DNA of 64,000 bases from Larix kaempferi (GCA_027924585.1 BSBM01000150.1:13631001-13695000); one strand, 5' to 3'; positions 12,337-25,300 are shown, numbered from the stretch's first letter. Numbers and translations: made by a program. Notes: generated by a model from the letters alone, not told the origin.

Positions 12337-12403
12337 AAATACAATAATAATAATAAATATAAAATACAAGTGAATATCTTCCGAAGTTACATTTACAACA
12401 ACA

Positions 12404-15400
12404 AGAAGTTACATACAAAAATAATCTAAGGGGATTAGATCCTTCCCAATTGCTTTGCCTGCATCAAGAACCATGATACAATCAAAGCTTCCCTAGAGAA
12501 TCCACCTCCATTCTCTCACCAAGTATGCACTCACTCACACTATAGCTAAATTGAATAATGGAAGAATAAGAAGAACCAGGCACAATATCAATCAATCTCT
12601 CATCATCAAACTCACCATCTTGTATAGACGAGAATGGGAGTGTACAATAGATATTTACCCTGAATAGAAAGAGGAAAGAGAACTATGATTGGTCCAAAAG
12701 TCTGTTCTCATGCTGCCAAGACTAGAGAGAGAAAGAGGCTGAGTTAAATCCAAGCTGGATGTGGCAACCTACTGAGAATAACTTTCTAGGATAGGTACAT
12801 GATGATAGACATAAGAGAAGATGAGAGCATAATGTGTGCACTAGAACTCCTCCAAAGCGGGCAACCCTCTCCTTCTGAGAATACACTCTTTCCTCTCTTA
12901 AGATAATCAAACACTGAAGATATAACATCCAACACATGCATTAACTCAGGTTCCAAGGATGAAAATAGATGATGTGCATGGATGTGAATTTATCTCAACT
13001 CCCCTTTGAACTAGGGTGCCCTTCTTCCTAGGCTTATATGGATAAGATAAGATTCAGAAATAAAATACATGCATCCTTATCCATGAGTGCACCCTCCTCA
13101 CAAGGAATAGATTCGAAATAGCACTAGAAGTTTCCTTATGGCATGCAGACTAGTCCTTAGTGATAAGAGGATAGGATAAGATTCAAAATAGACTGCATGC
13201 CTATCCAAAAGGCACTCCTTGAGGTAAATATGAATAAAAGGATAAAATAAGGGTTAAAATTAACAAGAATAACATCTTCTCCATGAGAGCGCCTGGATCT
13301 GATGTAATTTCTCCATGAAACAATTCACCCAATGTAGCATGCATAAGATCTCCTTGTGGTTCCACAAGGTTTCATCAACCATAGGCACCAATTATAACCG
13401 TCATGATTACCATAAATATCACAGAAGCTTTCCTCAAGTGGAGCCCTCCCCTCCTGGGCTAAAATTAGTATGTGCATGATTTCACTTCCGTTGAACTGAA
13501 AACCACTATCATGAACTCAATTGCACTGCACCAAACTAGGTCCAAGTTCAATCAATCACCAAAGGACACCAAATGTCACTATGCTCCTCCAGCTCACGTT
13601 CCTTGCTAAAAAACAGTGAACTCCCAAAAATATAGAAACTGAAGAAAAGTGAGGCTCACCTTATAAATCAAATCCTGGCACTACCACTGACAGTGCACAT
13701 GCATGCCTGCCCATGGCAGTTCTGGTAAAAATAAAAAAATTTCTAAAAATAGTAAATTTGCCAACTAAGTCTGGAATTTCAAAACACTCCCTTTGTAACA
13801 CTTACTATAAATATCACATCTAAAAATAGACTATTAAAAATAACAACTTGCATGTGCTTGAAATTGGGTCATCTGTCTCGTATGCTATCAAGGAACAAGA
13901 AAATGCTGTTTGTTTTACCATCTGTGCCATCTATCCTCCCCAACCTGCTAAGAATAACATTTTCACTAAATTCCTTGCATGTCAGTGAAAATGGTCCCAA
14001 TAGATTTGCATGATCATAAGAAATCATGAACACGCCGTTGAATCTACAATGTGAGCTCCCTAGTATGACCTGCTAAGATTCTCCCAAAACATCTTGCATG
14101 TCATTGAAAATGGTCTTCAATTGACTCATTTGGCAGTAAGGAACATGGATACCATATCAAGTACTGCATGTAAATTCTGAAAGTATGAACTGGAAACCTG
14201 CTCAAAATAGCACAATCCTATACTATCTCCCTTGGAAACATTGATCTCTGAAATTCATGCTCTGTAATGTAATTGAAAGCCCTTGAAATTAAAATCTAAC
14301 AAATATGGCGTAAAGGATCATGGTCATAGAATCCACTGAGACTGTGTCCATGAGTCATAGATGCCAAACAATAAAGCTTTGAAGTTTGAACTAATGTGCT
14401 CCCAAACATAACTAAGATAACCCTTGAATTCACCCAGGGCAATTCAGTGTTAACATTTTTTCCTGAACTTCCCTTTTTATCTTTTGGCTACAAATGCTTG
14501 TTGTCCTCCCTGGTCCCTTTGACATATTTTTTTTTTGTGGACATTAATACAAATTTCATTTCATTTTTGTGGGTGAGTTTAGGTGCAATCATCTGTCATG
14601 AAGCTTCCTGATTCTTCATTAGTAAGGGTACCTCTAGGCCAATTACATCTTTCTTCTTGGTGCTACTAGTAGACAGAGGCACCAGTAATTGTTTCAGGAT
14701 GTTTGAGTGGTTCCAACCTCATCAGACTTCATATGACAAGAGTAGAATTTCATATCCCATTCATAATTCATCAAACTTAACATTTTTTCAGGATTTCAGG
14801 GTTGGCAAGATTGTAACATTTCCATTGACTTCTATCATGTATGAGGGTATGAGATTGGCATTAATCAAGATCACCAAGCTATAGGATTTTGCATCATGTA
14901 ATCATCTATGAGAGTTAATATAGACATGGGTTTCCTTCTAAAATCTCATTTATTTGTATCATTCTTATTTTCTTGCAAGACAATGTGTTTTTTGAAAAAG
15001 TCCTATATATCTATCTTTTTTGTATTTTTTATATATGGCTTTTTACCAAACAAACTAGCACCCCTAAAGTGCAAGGTGTTCACTAGGGTTTAGCTGAGGG
15101 CAACTCAGAAGTGTTGCCATTGTCACCTCAGCAACAACTTCTCTCACTTCAGTTCTTGGAGTAAATCCAACTCTTGGGAGGATTCCGTAATCTCAACTAA
15201 GGTTCAAAGATGTATTCTATGGGAAGATGATTTAGAACATGGGTTTAAGTTTTAATTCCCAAAAGAAACACTTCAAAACTAAGCTGAAAAGACTAACTAC
15301 AAATTTAGGTCGGGTTATTATGATTGCAAGACTGATGAAGGGTTTTAATGCAAGTTCTGCAGTTTTAGTTTTAGCCCTTAGTTTCTAGATTTAATATTTG

Positions 15401-17396
15401 TATTAATGGCTGTTATAAAAGTGTAAATTAAAACAACAGTAAAGATGTTTATAACAGCTGAAGATTCCAGCCTGTCTGATAATATAAACAAATGCAAAAA
15501 CTGGGTTAGGAATGCTACAAGCAACCGGATTTAGATGTAAAAATCTAGAATTTTGGCTGCTAGTATGGACTGTCAACTTGATTATTATTCAATGCCTTTA
15601 AAGTTGATATAAAACAGCAGATTTGCAGATCTGTTCTAGATACCTTTGTGATAAGGGGAATTGATGTTTCTATGAGTTAATTACCATCCCATAAATGTAC
15701 TGGATCTGAAACCTACTTAAATTACTGTCTCATATAAGTGTTCTTATGATGTGAATTACATCAGCAAACCACTCTTAAAACAGCTGAGAATTTAAACCAA
15801 TGAAAGAATAAATACAAATGGAGCTAAAATCTATTGCAAACCTATGATCAAATTTACCTCAATTTTCTATTATAAACCAGCAAGCAAAACTGACCAAAAA
15901 AACTGTCCAAAAAATCAGATCTGAAGGTTGAAGTACAGTCCTAGGGGTTTTGCAGAAATGCTTTATGCCAAAGATGAATTTAGATTCCAGATTTGCAAAC
16001 AAAACAGAAAAGAGGTTTAAAATCAATTTTCTTATATGGCTAGAAATTTGTGACTAGTGTCTAGGGCTGAAGTTGGGCAAATGGGGTTAATCAAGGCTAG
16101 TAGTGAGGGTCCTACAAACAACAAAGATTGAGTGCCAATCTTATCAAATCTTTGAAGACTAGATCTATCTCAAGGATCTACAAGGGAACAGACCTAAGTG
16201 GTATTTTCAAACTCACTTGGGCAAAATGATTAGTATGTAAGGAAACCTAGGGCATACTATCAAGAGCTGAAAATATGCTTACCTATTCAACCATACAATC
16301 ATAAGCATTAACATATCAAGATGAAGAGCTTACTTGAAATTATCCCAAGCTTGAAATAATTGTAGGTCTAATCCATAAACCAAAGCACTTACAATCTTCC
16401 TCAAAATAGCGCTAGCATCAACCATCCATAAGCATTCACCAGAAGAGCTAAGATAAATAGCAAAGAGAGTTCTCCAGAAGCTTCTAACAAGTTTTACAAT
16501 GAGATGAGGCCCACTTATATAGAGAGAATAACCAACTCCTCAATAGAAAAATAATAAATCTTACATCTATCATAAGGATGAGTAAACAACAATATTCTCC
16601 TTTAGACATGGTCAAAAATACATAAAATATGAGGTGGTTAGACTATCCAACCTCAAAGCCCTAACTAAATGCCCAAGGAGAGGGGGGTGCACCACTAGAT
16701 CAAGTGCCATAGTACATGAGAGATAGAATAAAGCTCTAAAGAGGTGGAGTGCAACACTAGATTAGGTGCAAATTATAATGGAGGAGTTTAGATCTAGGGT
16801 TTGAGTCTTTACCCTTTAAATCCCTCCAACAAACCAACAACCTCCTGAAAAGATGTGCTAACTCATGTGGAAACCATTCAAAGGGGTTGCCCTTCAACAA
16901 TAAAGTCCAAAACTCAAGAGCACTCATCAAGGTGGCACGTGTGAGGTGAAAGGGAGCCCCAAGGTGTATTGTCCCATAAATGCCATGAAAACTTGCAAGG
17001 ATGCCTCCTTTATTAGAGCAGTCCACATAAAAACATGTCCCATCCATCTCTAGGGTCCAACCTGGGTCAAAACCCTAGAGCGCTCCATCAACTACTCCAA
17101 CGAACTCATCCAAAGTGAGGCACGTGTGAGACATCCCATCCAAATGCTTATAGGCTCCATTTGTGCCTCCAAATATGTGCACAAGGAGGAGCGCTTCACC
17201 ATAGTGGGACATAAGTCATCAATAAACCATCAACCAAGTGTTAGACCATGGAAATTTGCTGGCTTTAGGAGGCCCCAATAGTGTGACTATGGAAAAATTA
17301 TCAAATATGTAGAAAACACACATGAAAAAGGCTAGCAAGTGCACTTATGTAATAACTCAATAAATTTTTAATTTATTATCCAATTAACCTTAGATT
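12404..17396. other. no gene recognised; unassigned repeat-like sequence
   Basis: Five kilobases without a convincing coding frame. Stretches at about 13020-13260 repeat the theme of ATAGGATAAGATTC and CATGCCTATCC. A possible minus-strand LTR promoter (the complement of ACTTATATAGAG) lies at about 16510, within sequence that resembles in style the blocks near 21450 and 38700, so 15.2-17.3 kb may be an old LTR. The five bases before 17397 (AGATT) are not repeated after element A. Confidence 0.3.
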
Positions 17397-17969
17397 TGTT
17401 GTTGTAAATGTAACTTGGGAAGATATTCTTATTATATTATTATTGTACTTTTATTGTACCTCCATTGGAGATGTGTTTCCTTCATTCGGGGATGTCATTA
17501 TTGTATTTGGTCATGCAAGAATATCGAGGTAAAACCTCCATTGTAAGTCGGGGCAATAGCTCCCCAAAAGATAAATGTAAAATGTATTTTTGAGTCTCCC
17601 TAGGACAGGTCAGCCCAATCAGTTAGGGAATTCGGCCCCATTGAGGAATTAGGTCACTCTCACTTAAAGTATAAATAGAGAGGCCCACTCTCTCATTTGT
17701 ATATCACACTCAAGCAAGTTCGCACCAAGTGAGAGGGAAGACAAGTTCGCTGGAGGAGAAAGAGAGAAGTTGCAGAAGCCATCTTATATTTGGGTTTTCT
17801 ATCTTGTTTGATATTGTACTAGTGATGAATTTTTTTCTGAGGAAGTTGTGGGGTTTTCTCCTTTATGGTTTCCTCGAGGAAATTTCTTGTGTCTTTTGTG
17901 TTTTGCTGTGCTTTTCTATCTTTCAGTTTAAAGATCTAACATAATTGAATTAAAGTACAAACTCTAACA
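17397..17969 (+). repeat. 5' LTR of copia A
   Basis: A 573-bp LTR from TGTTGTTGTAAATG to CTCTAACA, followed at once by the primer-binding site. It shares its family with the solo LTR at 1309-12403. The beginning of U3 (a GGAAGATATT block followed by TTATTGTACC) is also shared with the LTR of element E (48531-49088). Confidence 0.92.
17670..17677 (+). promoter_or_regulatory. TATA box of the copia A 5' LTR
   Basis: TATAAATA followed by AGAGAGG. The same box occurs at 27648-27655 in the 3' LTR, and it is the likely core promoter at the U3/R border. Confidence 0.6.
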
Positions 17970-17981
17970 TGGTATCAGAGC
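17970..17981 (+). promoter_or_regulatory. primer-binding site of copia A
   Basis: TGGTATCAGAGC directly after the LTR, complementary to the 3' end of initiator tRNA-Met. Confidence 0.88.
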
Positions 17982-18012
17982 CACTCTGAAAGAGGGCATT
18001 GTGCAACAGGAG

Positions 18013-18440
18013 GAAACTAGGGCTTCCTATTTCAAGGTCTTCTCTCCATAGATCATCAAGATAAGAGGGTTGGGCTAACTCGCCCTAGGAGGGCACATAT
18101 TTTGGAGGAAGCAAAATCCAGTTTGGAGAATTTTCATTTTTGACCCAGTCACTATTGTTGGGAGAAACTAGGGCTTCCTGTTCCGGGCACTTTCCTCCAC
18201 AAATCAGCTCGAAAAGGAGGTCATTTCAACTTGCCCTAGGAGGGCGCATCTTCTTGGGGAAGCATAATTCAAAACCGAGAATTTTCATTTTTGGCCCTAT
18301 CATTAATGCCGGGTGAAAACTAGGGCATCAATTATTTTGCAATTCTGTCCACATATTTGAGAAAAGGAGTACATTTCTCAACTTGCCTTGAGGAGGCGCA
18401 TCTTTCTATCCAAGCAGAAGTTCAAGATTCCAAGTTTGAA
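18013..18440 (+). repeat. three tandem leader repeats of about 151 bp in copia A
   Basis: Units start at 18013, 18164 and 18315, each with GAAACTAGGGC (GAAAACTAGGGC in the third). The first two carry GCCCTAGGAGGGC, and the third a diverged version (GCCTTGAGGAGGCGCAT). The first two also share AGAATTTTCATTTTTG. They lie between the primer-binding site and gag, in the untranslated leader, where packaging and dimerisation signals of LTR elements usually sit. Confidence 0.8.
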
Positions 18441-18554
18441 ACATTAGAGTTTCTCTGTCAAACCCTAGGTAAGCGAGCTCCAGAACCAGGTTGGGCATCT
18501 CAAATTGGTAAGATCTAATTCCTTGATATTTCCGTTTGAGGTTCTCATATCAAA

Positions 18555-19439
18555 ATGATAAATCACACCAAGCTTGAGGACAAGCTTGAAGGAGCTGTTA
18601 ACTTCCGAGAATGGAAGTATAGAATTTCTCTTGTCCTAGAAGAAAATGATTTGGACAAGTATGTAAATGAGGAGGTTCCAGAACCAGAGGGAGAAGAGGC
18701 AATAACAATTCACAAGAATAACATGATCAAAGCTAAAAGGATCATTGTAGACTCCATCAAAGATCACCTCATCCCTCATGTATCATCCTTGAAGACTCCC
18801 AAGGAGATGTTCGATGCTTTGAGAAAGATATACGAAGGGAAGAACATCAATCGAAAGATGACTCTAAGGAACCAACTCAAGAATGTGAAGATCCAACACT
18901 CAGAGACTATGCAATCTTACTTCACAAGGGTCTCTCAGATCAAGGAACGACTTGAAGCAATTGAAGACAATGTTAAAGAAGGAGAAACTGTAATGTCCAC
19001 TTTGAATGGTCTCCCAAGATCATGGGACTCATTCATTCAAGGAGTATGTGCCAGGAAGAAGCTAATCACATTCAGTAGATTATGGGAAGAATGCTCCCAA
19101 GAAGAAGCTCGACTAGTAGCAAGAGAGGAGAAGATGGGAGCTAATGATGACCAAGCTCTAACTGCTCATACTAAGAAGTTTCAATACAAAAGGGAGGACC
19201 ACCATCACAAGAAGCCCAGAAGATCCCATAGGAATCATGGACCCAAAAGAGACCTCTCCAGTATTAGGTGCTTTACATGTGATGAGAAAGGACACTACTC
19301 AAGAGACTCTCCCATAAACCAAGGATCCTCCAGGAGAAACAACAAGAAGAGGCATCATGCACATACTGCAGAAGATGATGAACCCACAAGCAAAAGAGCC
19401 AAAGAAGATTCTTCAAGTGATGAAGAATATGTATTGTAA
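18555..19439 (+). CDS. copia A Gag, isolated from its pol
   Basis: A 294-residue open frame from ATG 18555. It has the copia Gag (UBN2) fold signatures: an N-terminal LEDKLEGAVNFREWKYRI segment, the LWEECSQEEARL helix near residue 180, then a basic tail and a zinc knuckle near residue 238. The knuckle reads CFTCDEKGHYSRDS, so the last zinc-binding Cys of CCHC is Ser, which should weaken RNA binding. The frame ends with EDSSSDEEYVL and a TAA just where related elements continue into the protease. The stop coincides with the junction to foreign sequence. The family assignment is secure, and function is doubtful. Confidence 0.88.
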   Translation: MINHTKLEDKLEGAVNFREWKYRISLVLEENDLDKYVNEEVPEPEGEEAITIHKNNMIKAKRIIVDSIKDHLIPHVSSLKTPKEMFDALRKIYEGKNINRKMTLRNQLKNVKIQHSETMQSYFTRVSQIKERLEAIEDNVKEGETVMSTLNGLPRSWDSFIQGVCARKKLITFSRLWEECSQEEARLVAREEKMGANDDQALTAHTKKFQYKREDHHHKKPRRSHRNHGPKRDLSSIRCFTCDEKGHYSRDSPINQGSSRRNNKKRHHAHTAEDDEPTSKRAKEDSSSDEEYVL

Positions 19440-22400
19440 TAAATGAAGGTAACCAATTACAAGGGTTCATTCAGAAGGTTCTGTTATCACACAACTTGTA
19501 GTTGCCCCTAGAGGTATCCCATCCGGGACGGTAGAGGAGATAGGCAACTTAAAGAGGTGACCCAAGAGATGCCACGGTTCCCAATGCAATGTGGGAGTCA
19601 CGTCAACCGAGGCACTCTTCGCTTTAGGTCAAGGTATAACTAGACCAAGGGGGAGACCCTATACCCCAATCACAGTTGATTGGACCTAAACAAAGGTTTC
19701 TAAGGGTAGGTAAGTGATGAGTTACGGAAACCAATGCAAGGCTAAGTGGACCTAAAGGTTAAGGTATGGTTGAAGGTGGTGTGATGGATAATAAGTGTTT
19801 CAACCTATGAATGGTTTAGGCCACATGATGGGGTATGATTACTAGGTATAGTACCAATGTGTTTGCACAAATGGGTCTAGTTTCTTGGGAAGTGTGAAAT
19901 GGTTCTAGATGGACCCACAAGGTGAAGTTAGGTGTGAGGGTGGTACTATAGGTTAGATCTAGGATAAATTTATAAGTTAGAGTTGGTTCTAGGATTACCC
20001 ATGTGCTAGATCTAGGGTTGGACACTAATCCCAAGAAATGCGCCTTGCTTGGAGAAGGACTAGTGCCTTGTTTAGTGGGCTAATGGAGTCAAGAAAGATG
20101 TCAAAGTGTAGATCGGGACACCTAGAAGCCAAGTCAAGTGAAATGGATGTGATCCAATGGTTAGGTCTTACTAGATCTAGGTTTTTGAGTGATGACCAAA
20201 AGTGGACCACAATTCCTTAAAACAAGGAATGCAATCCCCAAGGTAGATCGGGGCAAAAGGATAGTCTAGACCTAGGTTTCAAGGCATGGGCATTCCAAAT
20301 CTACGAAAATCTCCAACACCCACTTCCTAGAAGTGGTCCAACTCAAAACTCCCAAGGGGTGCGACTTTCTCAAGGAGAGGCAAAAAGTGGGTTTGGTGGA
20401 CCATGCCAAGTCCAATGGCCACCAAACTGTAGATCCGAGGTGCTAGTACCTCGATCTATGTTCCTTCAAAGTTTCAAATGAATCCAATGGGTAGATCTTG
20501 GTAGATCTAGGTTTTAAGGTGCCAAGAAGGTCAAAGGGGGGTTTCAACCCCTCAAAACATGGAGAGATGTCCACAAGGTAGTTTTCACCAAAGTAAGGAT
20601 ATGGGTATGTGTTATCAAGTGTCTAGTTGTCAAATCAAGCGGGATCTCACATACCCATGTGCTAGATCTAGCCCAACAAGCCTCTCTCAAGGAAGTGCGC
20701 TTTAGGTCAAGGAGAGCTTTTTGTCTTAGAAAATGGGTCAATTCTTAGCCAATCACCACCAAACTATAGATCCAACTAGGGGTGGATGCTATAGAGGTGG
20801 GTTTTCAATATCTTTTCAAATTGAGGGCTAGATCTAAGTAGATCTAAGAAATACCAAAAACAAGGGTTTTAATTTGATTAGGTTTTTTTTGTGATCTAGA
20901 AATTATGGAAGATTCAAGGAAGAGAAGATCATACCTCTTGGGACATACCTGGATGAAGAGATGAATGCTAGTTGAGACGAGGATTACTTTGCCAAAGATC
21001 AAATGGAGAATTGTTGAAGCCCTCTTGCCAAATCGATTTTTCCAAGCCACATGTGATTCCTTCTAACCTGTCAAGCCAAGGAGCAAAGCATCAATTAGTT
21101 TAACAAATTGAAGGTAGATGCAAGCAAGAGAGAGAAAAACATAGAATAGTTGACACAAAGGCAAAACCACTCCCTGTCAAACCCAAAACGACTTCTTCCA
21201 AGCTTGAAGGGCAAGCCTCCCCACCAATTCGCACTTGTCAAAGTCGCCCTCTCAACCTGCAAATAAAGTATGGCAAATACGCAAGATAGCTACAATAGAT
21301 CCTCCAGTGCAATGGACAATAGCATTTACAATCGAAACAACCAACATCCACTCCAATCCAAGCATGTGCTCCAAAAGATAGAAATTTTATTCCAAGAGCC
21401 AAGAGCCAAAAATCTCTAGATGAATCTTACAATGAGGGGGTCTCCTCCTTATATAGGATAATAAAGACCAAAACCCTAGATCTCAAAACCACTTTTTGAA
21501 ATGAGTGGTTGAGATTAAAAGATCTCACAACATAATCAATGGCTAAGATGAATCCATAACATAATATCACATGGATCACTCAACATAACAATAGCGCCCT
21601 CACTAAATGGTACAATAGAGGGTGACATCATCCCACAAGAGGGGTATAAAGTACAATAATCCACCTCATGATGACTAGGACATGATAAAATAAGCACATG
21701 GTGGGGCTAGGAGGTATAAATCCTTGCTAGCTCACCCCAAGGCACAATGAAATAATAAAAATATGTCCAATATAATAATAATGACCAAAACTGTCCTCAG
21801 AATCCATGACAGTCGAGCAGTAAATGTCCTCCTGTGATCAATCTGGAGATACCCACATGGTGAAAAATGACTGGAAGATAGTGAGATCAACCTGGAAGAC
21901 CTCTGTGAAAACCAAATGCCAAAACCTTTCCTCAATTGTCCAAATCGATTTCCTCAGTGACCACTTTATCCCATTTTTTAACTGCCTCGGGAACTGTGAA
22001 AGTGCCAAAACTGCCTCCTAGGGTGCTAGCGTTGTCCATCTGAGCCCACCAGGCTCTCCGGGAGGGGGGATAAATGGTAATAACAAGTGGCTGGACCACC
22101 CCCTCCATCATCAGCGCCCTAGGTGAACTGGCCTCTCGGGGCCCCTGCTGCTCAGGCTGGGAAATCAGCCCCAAATCTGGTCAACAAGTGTAAAACTGCA
22201 TCAATCACTGTCAGAAGTGCCCGGAACTGAAAGATAGGTGTCTCAATGGATCCAGAAGACCCAAATCCACTAGGAATGAGTACTCATACACCCTGGGTTG
22301 CCCTAATGGGCCAGCTGTAGGGTCCACCATATATGGACAATGTATAATCTGCTGATCTGTAATAATAATAACCTGCTGAACTGGATCAAACATCATCTGT

Positions 22401-24700
22401 ATCATATGTCCATCATATGATATCATCATCAAACATGTGGGACCATAAATCATCACCAATAATCATCATACATGGTCCACATCATCACGGATCCCAAGAA
22501 TATATATAATCAAGGATAAATCACATCAGTAGACTAAGACAATGCTTCTTTAATCACTTCATAGCTAAGCTCAAAGTATAAATTCCATTCAGTGGCATTA
22601 ATCAAGTTAACATATTCCGTGATTATATAAAATTACTTGCACCCTAGTTCAAATGACAAACTTACCCATTGGACATGGTCAAACTGCTAGTGAAGGATGA
22701 AGGCTAGGAGCAAGGTTGGGCCAAGGGTTTGACTTGTCTAACTTAACTCAAAAATACTTTGGACTGGGAGAAGGGGGAAGCTACAAACTCTGTGCTGGAC
22801 AAAAGAACATGGGGGATGGCTGTGCCTCACAAATGGATAAGTTGTTTAGAGAGTGCTTATTCAACTTAGGCATCATGTCTACATCAAGTTGATCCAAGTT
22901 CATTAGGATCATTCAATTTAATTCTATGGCCTTTTTGGCCTACATAACCCTTCGGATTTCAGATGTGCTGAGAAGCACAACTAGTTGCAGCTTGCATCCA
23001 GGGCATGTTTTTTATATATTCACAAGGTCAGCAATTGTTTAGATATAGCTTTTAAGAACTATTGCTTTTTGGACCTTTCTTATACTCTTCGAGGAGTATT
23101 TTTAGCTTTTCATTGCTCTTGCCCCTTTTTTTTGTTTCCATGGGCGAATTTATTTAGTTTCCATAGGTAGAACATGAGCTTTCAGTTTTAGCCAACAACA
23201 TCTCAAGTGACTAAGGGGAGTTCGAGCCAAGGCCTACAATCCAACTCACCAAAGGCAAGTTCTGTCACCAACTCAGAGCCGAGACACTGAATAAACAGGG
23301 ATGCGGTCCAAACACAGAGGTAGAAAAATGGGGAAGTCCTCAGTATCAGAAAGTCAAATAAGACAAGTCAGGGTTTAAAGTCAAACAGGAAGGTCATGTA
23401 TGGATGGAGACAAGTGGATATGGAGCCTACACTAGCAGACAACAGGTGTCGGGCAAGACCATGTCTATGTAAGGTGAAATACCAGTAAGTTTTGTTAAAT
23501 GACCTAAAAGTGCAAGCAATTGTCCATTTTAAGGTTTACAGTTCATTTTAAATAGTTTGCCACATCAGGAGTAATATACCAAGCACATGCTATAATCATG
23601 ACTAAATCAACAAGCTAATAATCCACTGTCAGTGAGAACATATCCATAGATCATACAACATCATCATAATAGCAATCATCATGCATCATCTGAAACACTG
23701 CTGAAGTACATCTCTAGGCACTGAACTGAAACTGTAATGGGATAAGTGGTCACATCAGTCATCCAATCTGAACTCTCAAGGCTCAGCCTTGACACAAGGT
23801 CATATACAAATCTGAATAATATACTGCTCTGATCATGAGTGATCCAATATATATAGCCATGCTCTGGAATAAATGAAGCTCTGGAATGTGCAGATATCTG
23901 CTGTACAAGAATAGTAGCCCTGCTACTATGGTGTGATAACAGGTTCCACCTCATAAGGTGAAGCTAGAGATGACTTTTAGTATTACATAAAAGGAGTAGG
24001 AGAAGCTTCTAAAGTTGGACTCCAGAAAACAAATAAAGATCAATGCGCTATGGAAGAACCTCTCATCCATTTAAGCATTGGTTAAGATGTAGAAGAAGGG
24101 ACATACAGAGTCTACTCCAGTACAAAGAACAAGTGATCTACGGTGTAAAATACTTGCTCAACATTTCCGATCATAAGCAAGAAAGGCACATGTCCTCAGA
24201 ATCAGACAATGAAGTAGAGCACACTGTCAGAGACTCCAGTAGTTCTTGCAAGGAAGCAAAGATCAAGAGGGAGTCCACCCAACAACCAAACAAAGATAAG
24301 TACTTGAATTGTCATTTTTTGTATTGTCCAGTTGAGTACATATTTATATTCCTAGATTCAGAAAGTGTATTATGCATGTTAAAGTGATTGCATTGATGAA
24401 CAATATACTACTAATATACATGTGATGGGTAAGTAGCCTATAGTACTATACAACATTCCATTGCTACTTATCTAGAATGAAACCCCTTTGCTGACATGTT
24501 GGGAGTAGTGCACGCTCTTAATAATGTTCTGGTAGAGGTGGAAGGCATCTAAAAAGTTACTGTATGAATACGGGATATGGATGAATGTTGTGTTGAAGCA
24601 TTGGCTAAGATAGTTGCATGATTGTGTGACCTATGTCTTTATGCATAACAATTTGTTCTGAAAATTATGAAATGTTTCTAACCATGTAACTGAATTTGAC
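19440..24700. other. foreign repeat sequence inside copia A, no gene
   Basis: This fills the place of protease and integrase. The first part (19480-19690) resembles 37199-37400 (GGTAGAGG, GGGGGAGACCC motifs), so it belongs to another repeat family. From 19960 to 20870 it is unusually rich in AGATCTAGG-like words. A minus-strand TATA-like site (complement of CTTATATAGG) lies at about 21455. The minus strand at 21932-22459 gives readable but unassigned peptides. Nothing from about 22800 to 24000 is recognisable. A frame at 24043-24387 with a charged segment (SSESDNEVEHTVRDSSSS) may be a copia linker remnant. Confidence 0.4.
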
Positions 24701-24708
24701 TTGTAGGA

Positions 24709-25300
24709 AAGATTGTGTACCATCACCTACAAGAGAATAATATTGAGACTTGTTTCGAAGAATAAGTGACGATGGTTCAGCTATAACACTCAAGAAGATT
24801 TATGAAATAAAGCATACTATAGATGTACAAAGCAAGGGTTTTCTCACAAAGAGGGAGTCGACTATGACGAGACACTACTCTATTGGCTAGACACACTTCC
24901 TTAGTGGTGGATATTGCACCAGATAGATGGTCTAATATCGAGCAACCTCCAGAATTCGGGACTCTCTACAGAGGACCACATGTGCACAGATTGAAGAAGG
25001 ATTTGTACGGGCTCAGAAGGCACCCATAGGATAGCATGATGAGATCAAGGATCACCTAGAGTAATGGGACATCAACCTTTGCTACAAGGTTGAAGATGAG
25101 AAGCTCATAGATGGGTGCAAGAGAGAACTTGCAACAAAGTTCGAGATCTTGGTATCCAGTGACCTATAAAGATGACATAGATGGATACACAGAAGATCAT
25201 TAGAAGAGAAGGCTACCAATCACTCCAGTGCAGAATGTACCGATGCAGAGAGTACAAGATGCAGAGGGAGGATAGTGCTCAGTTATAGAGGGTAGGAAAG
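24709..25300 (+). pseudogene. scrambled copia RT remnant
   Basis: Short pieces of a copia reverse transcriptase appear in order but in changing frames. They are KIKHTIDVQ then SKGF, EGVDYDET (about 24850), EQPPEFGTLYRG then LKKDLYGLR (about 24990), and GCKRELATKFE (about 25110). Stops and small deletions separate them. This is the first half of RT in an advanced state of decay. It lies directly upstream of a much better kept RT segment, which suggests a mosaic of two copies. Confidence 0.6.

Larger units (their letters stand above)
1309..12403 (-). mobile_element. solo LTR of the element-A copia family, split by element B
   Basis: Positions 1309-1831 and 12342-12403, joined, are the reverse complement of an LTR of the same family as those of element A (17397 and 27377). 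They share the terminal TGTTGTTGTAAATG, the GGAAGATATT block, the internal stretch about AAACCTCCATTGTAAG, and the end in CTCTAACA. The outer ends are flanked by AGAAG at 1304-1308 and 12404-12408, a perfect 5-bp target-site duplication. No internal region of its own remains, so this is a solo LTR formed by LTR-LTR recombination. All the sequence inside it is the later insertion of element B. Confidence 0.9.

Noticed and set aside
14396-15093. Three consecutive short plus-strand frames as a small gene
   Set aside because: They are in different frames, rich in hydrophobic residues by T-richness, with no start context, splice logic or family match.
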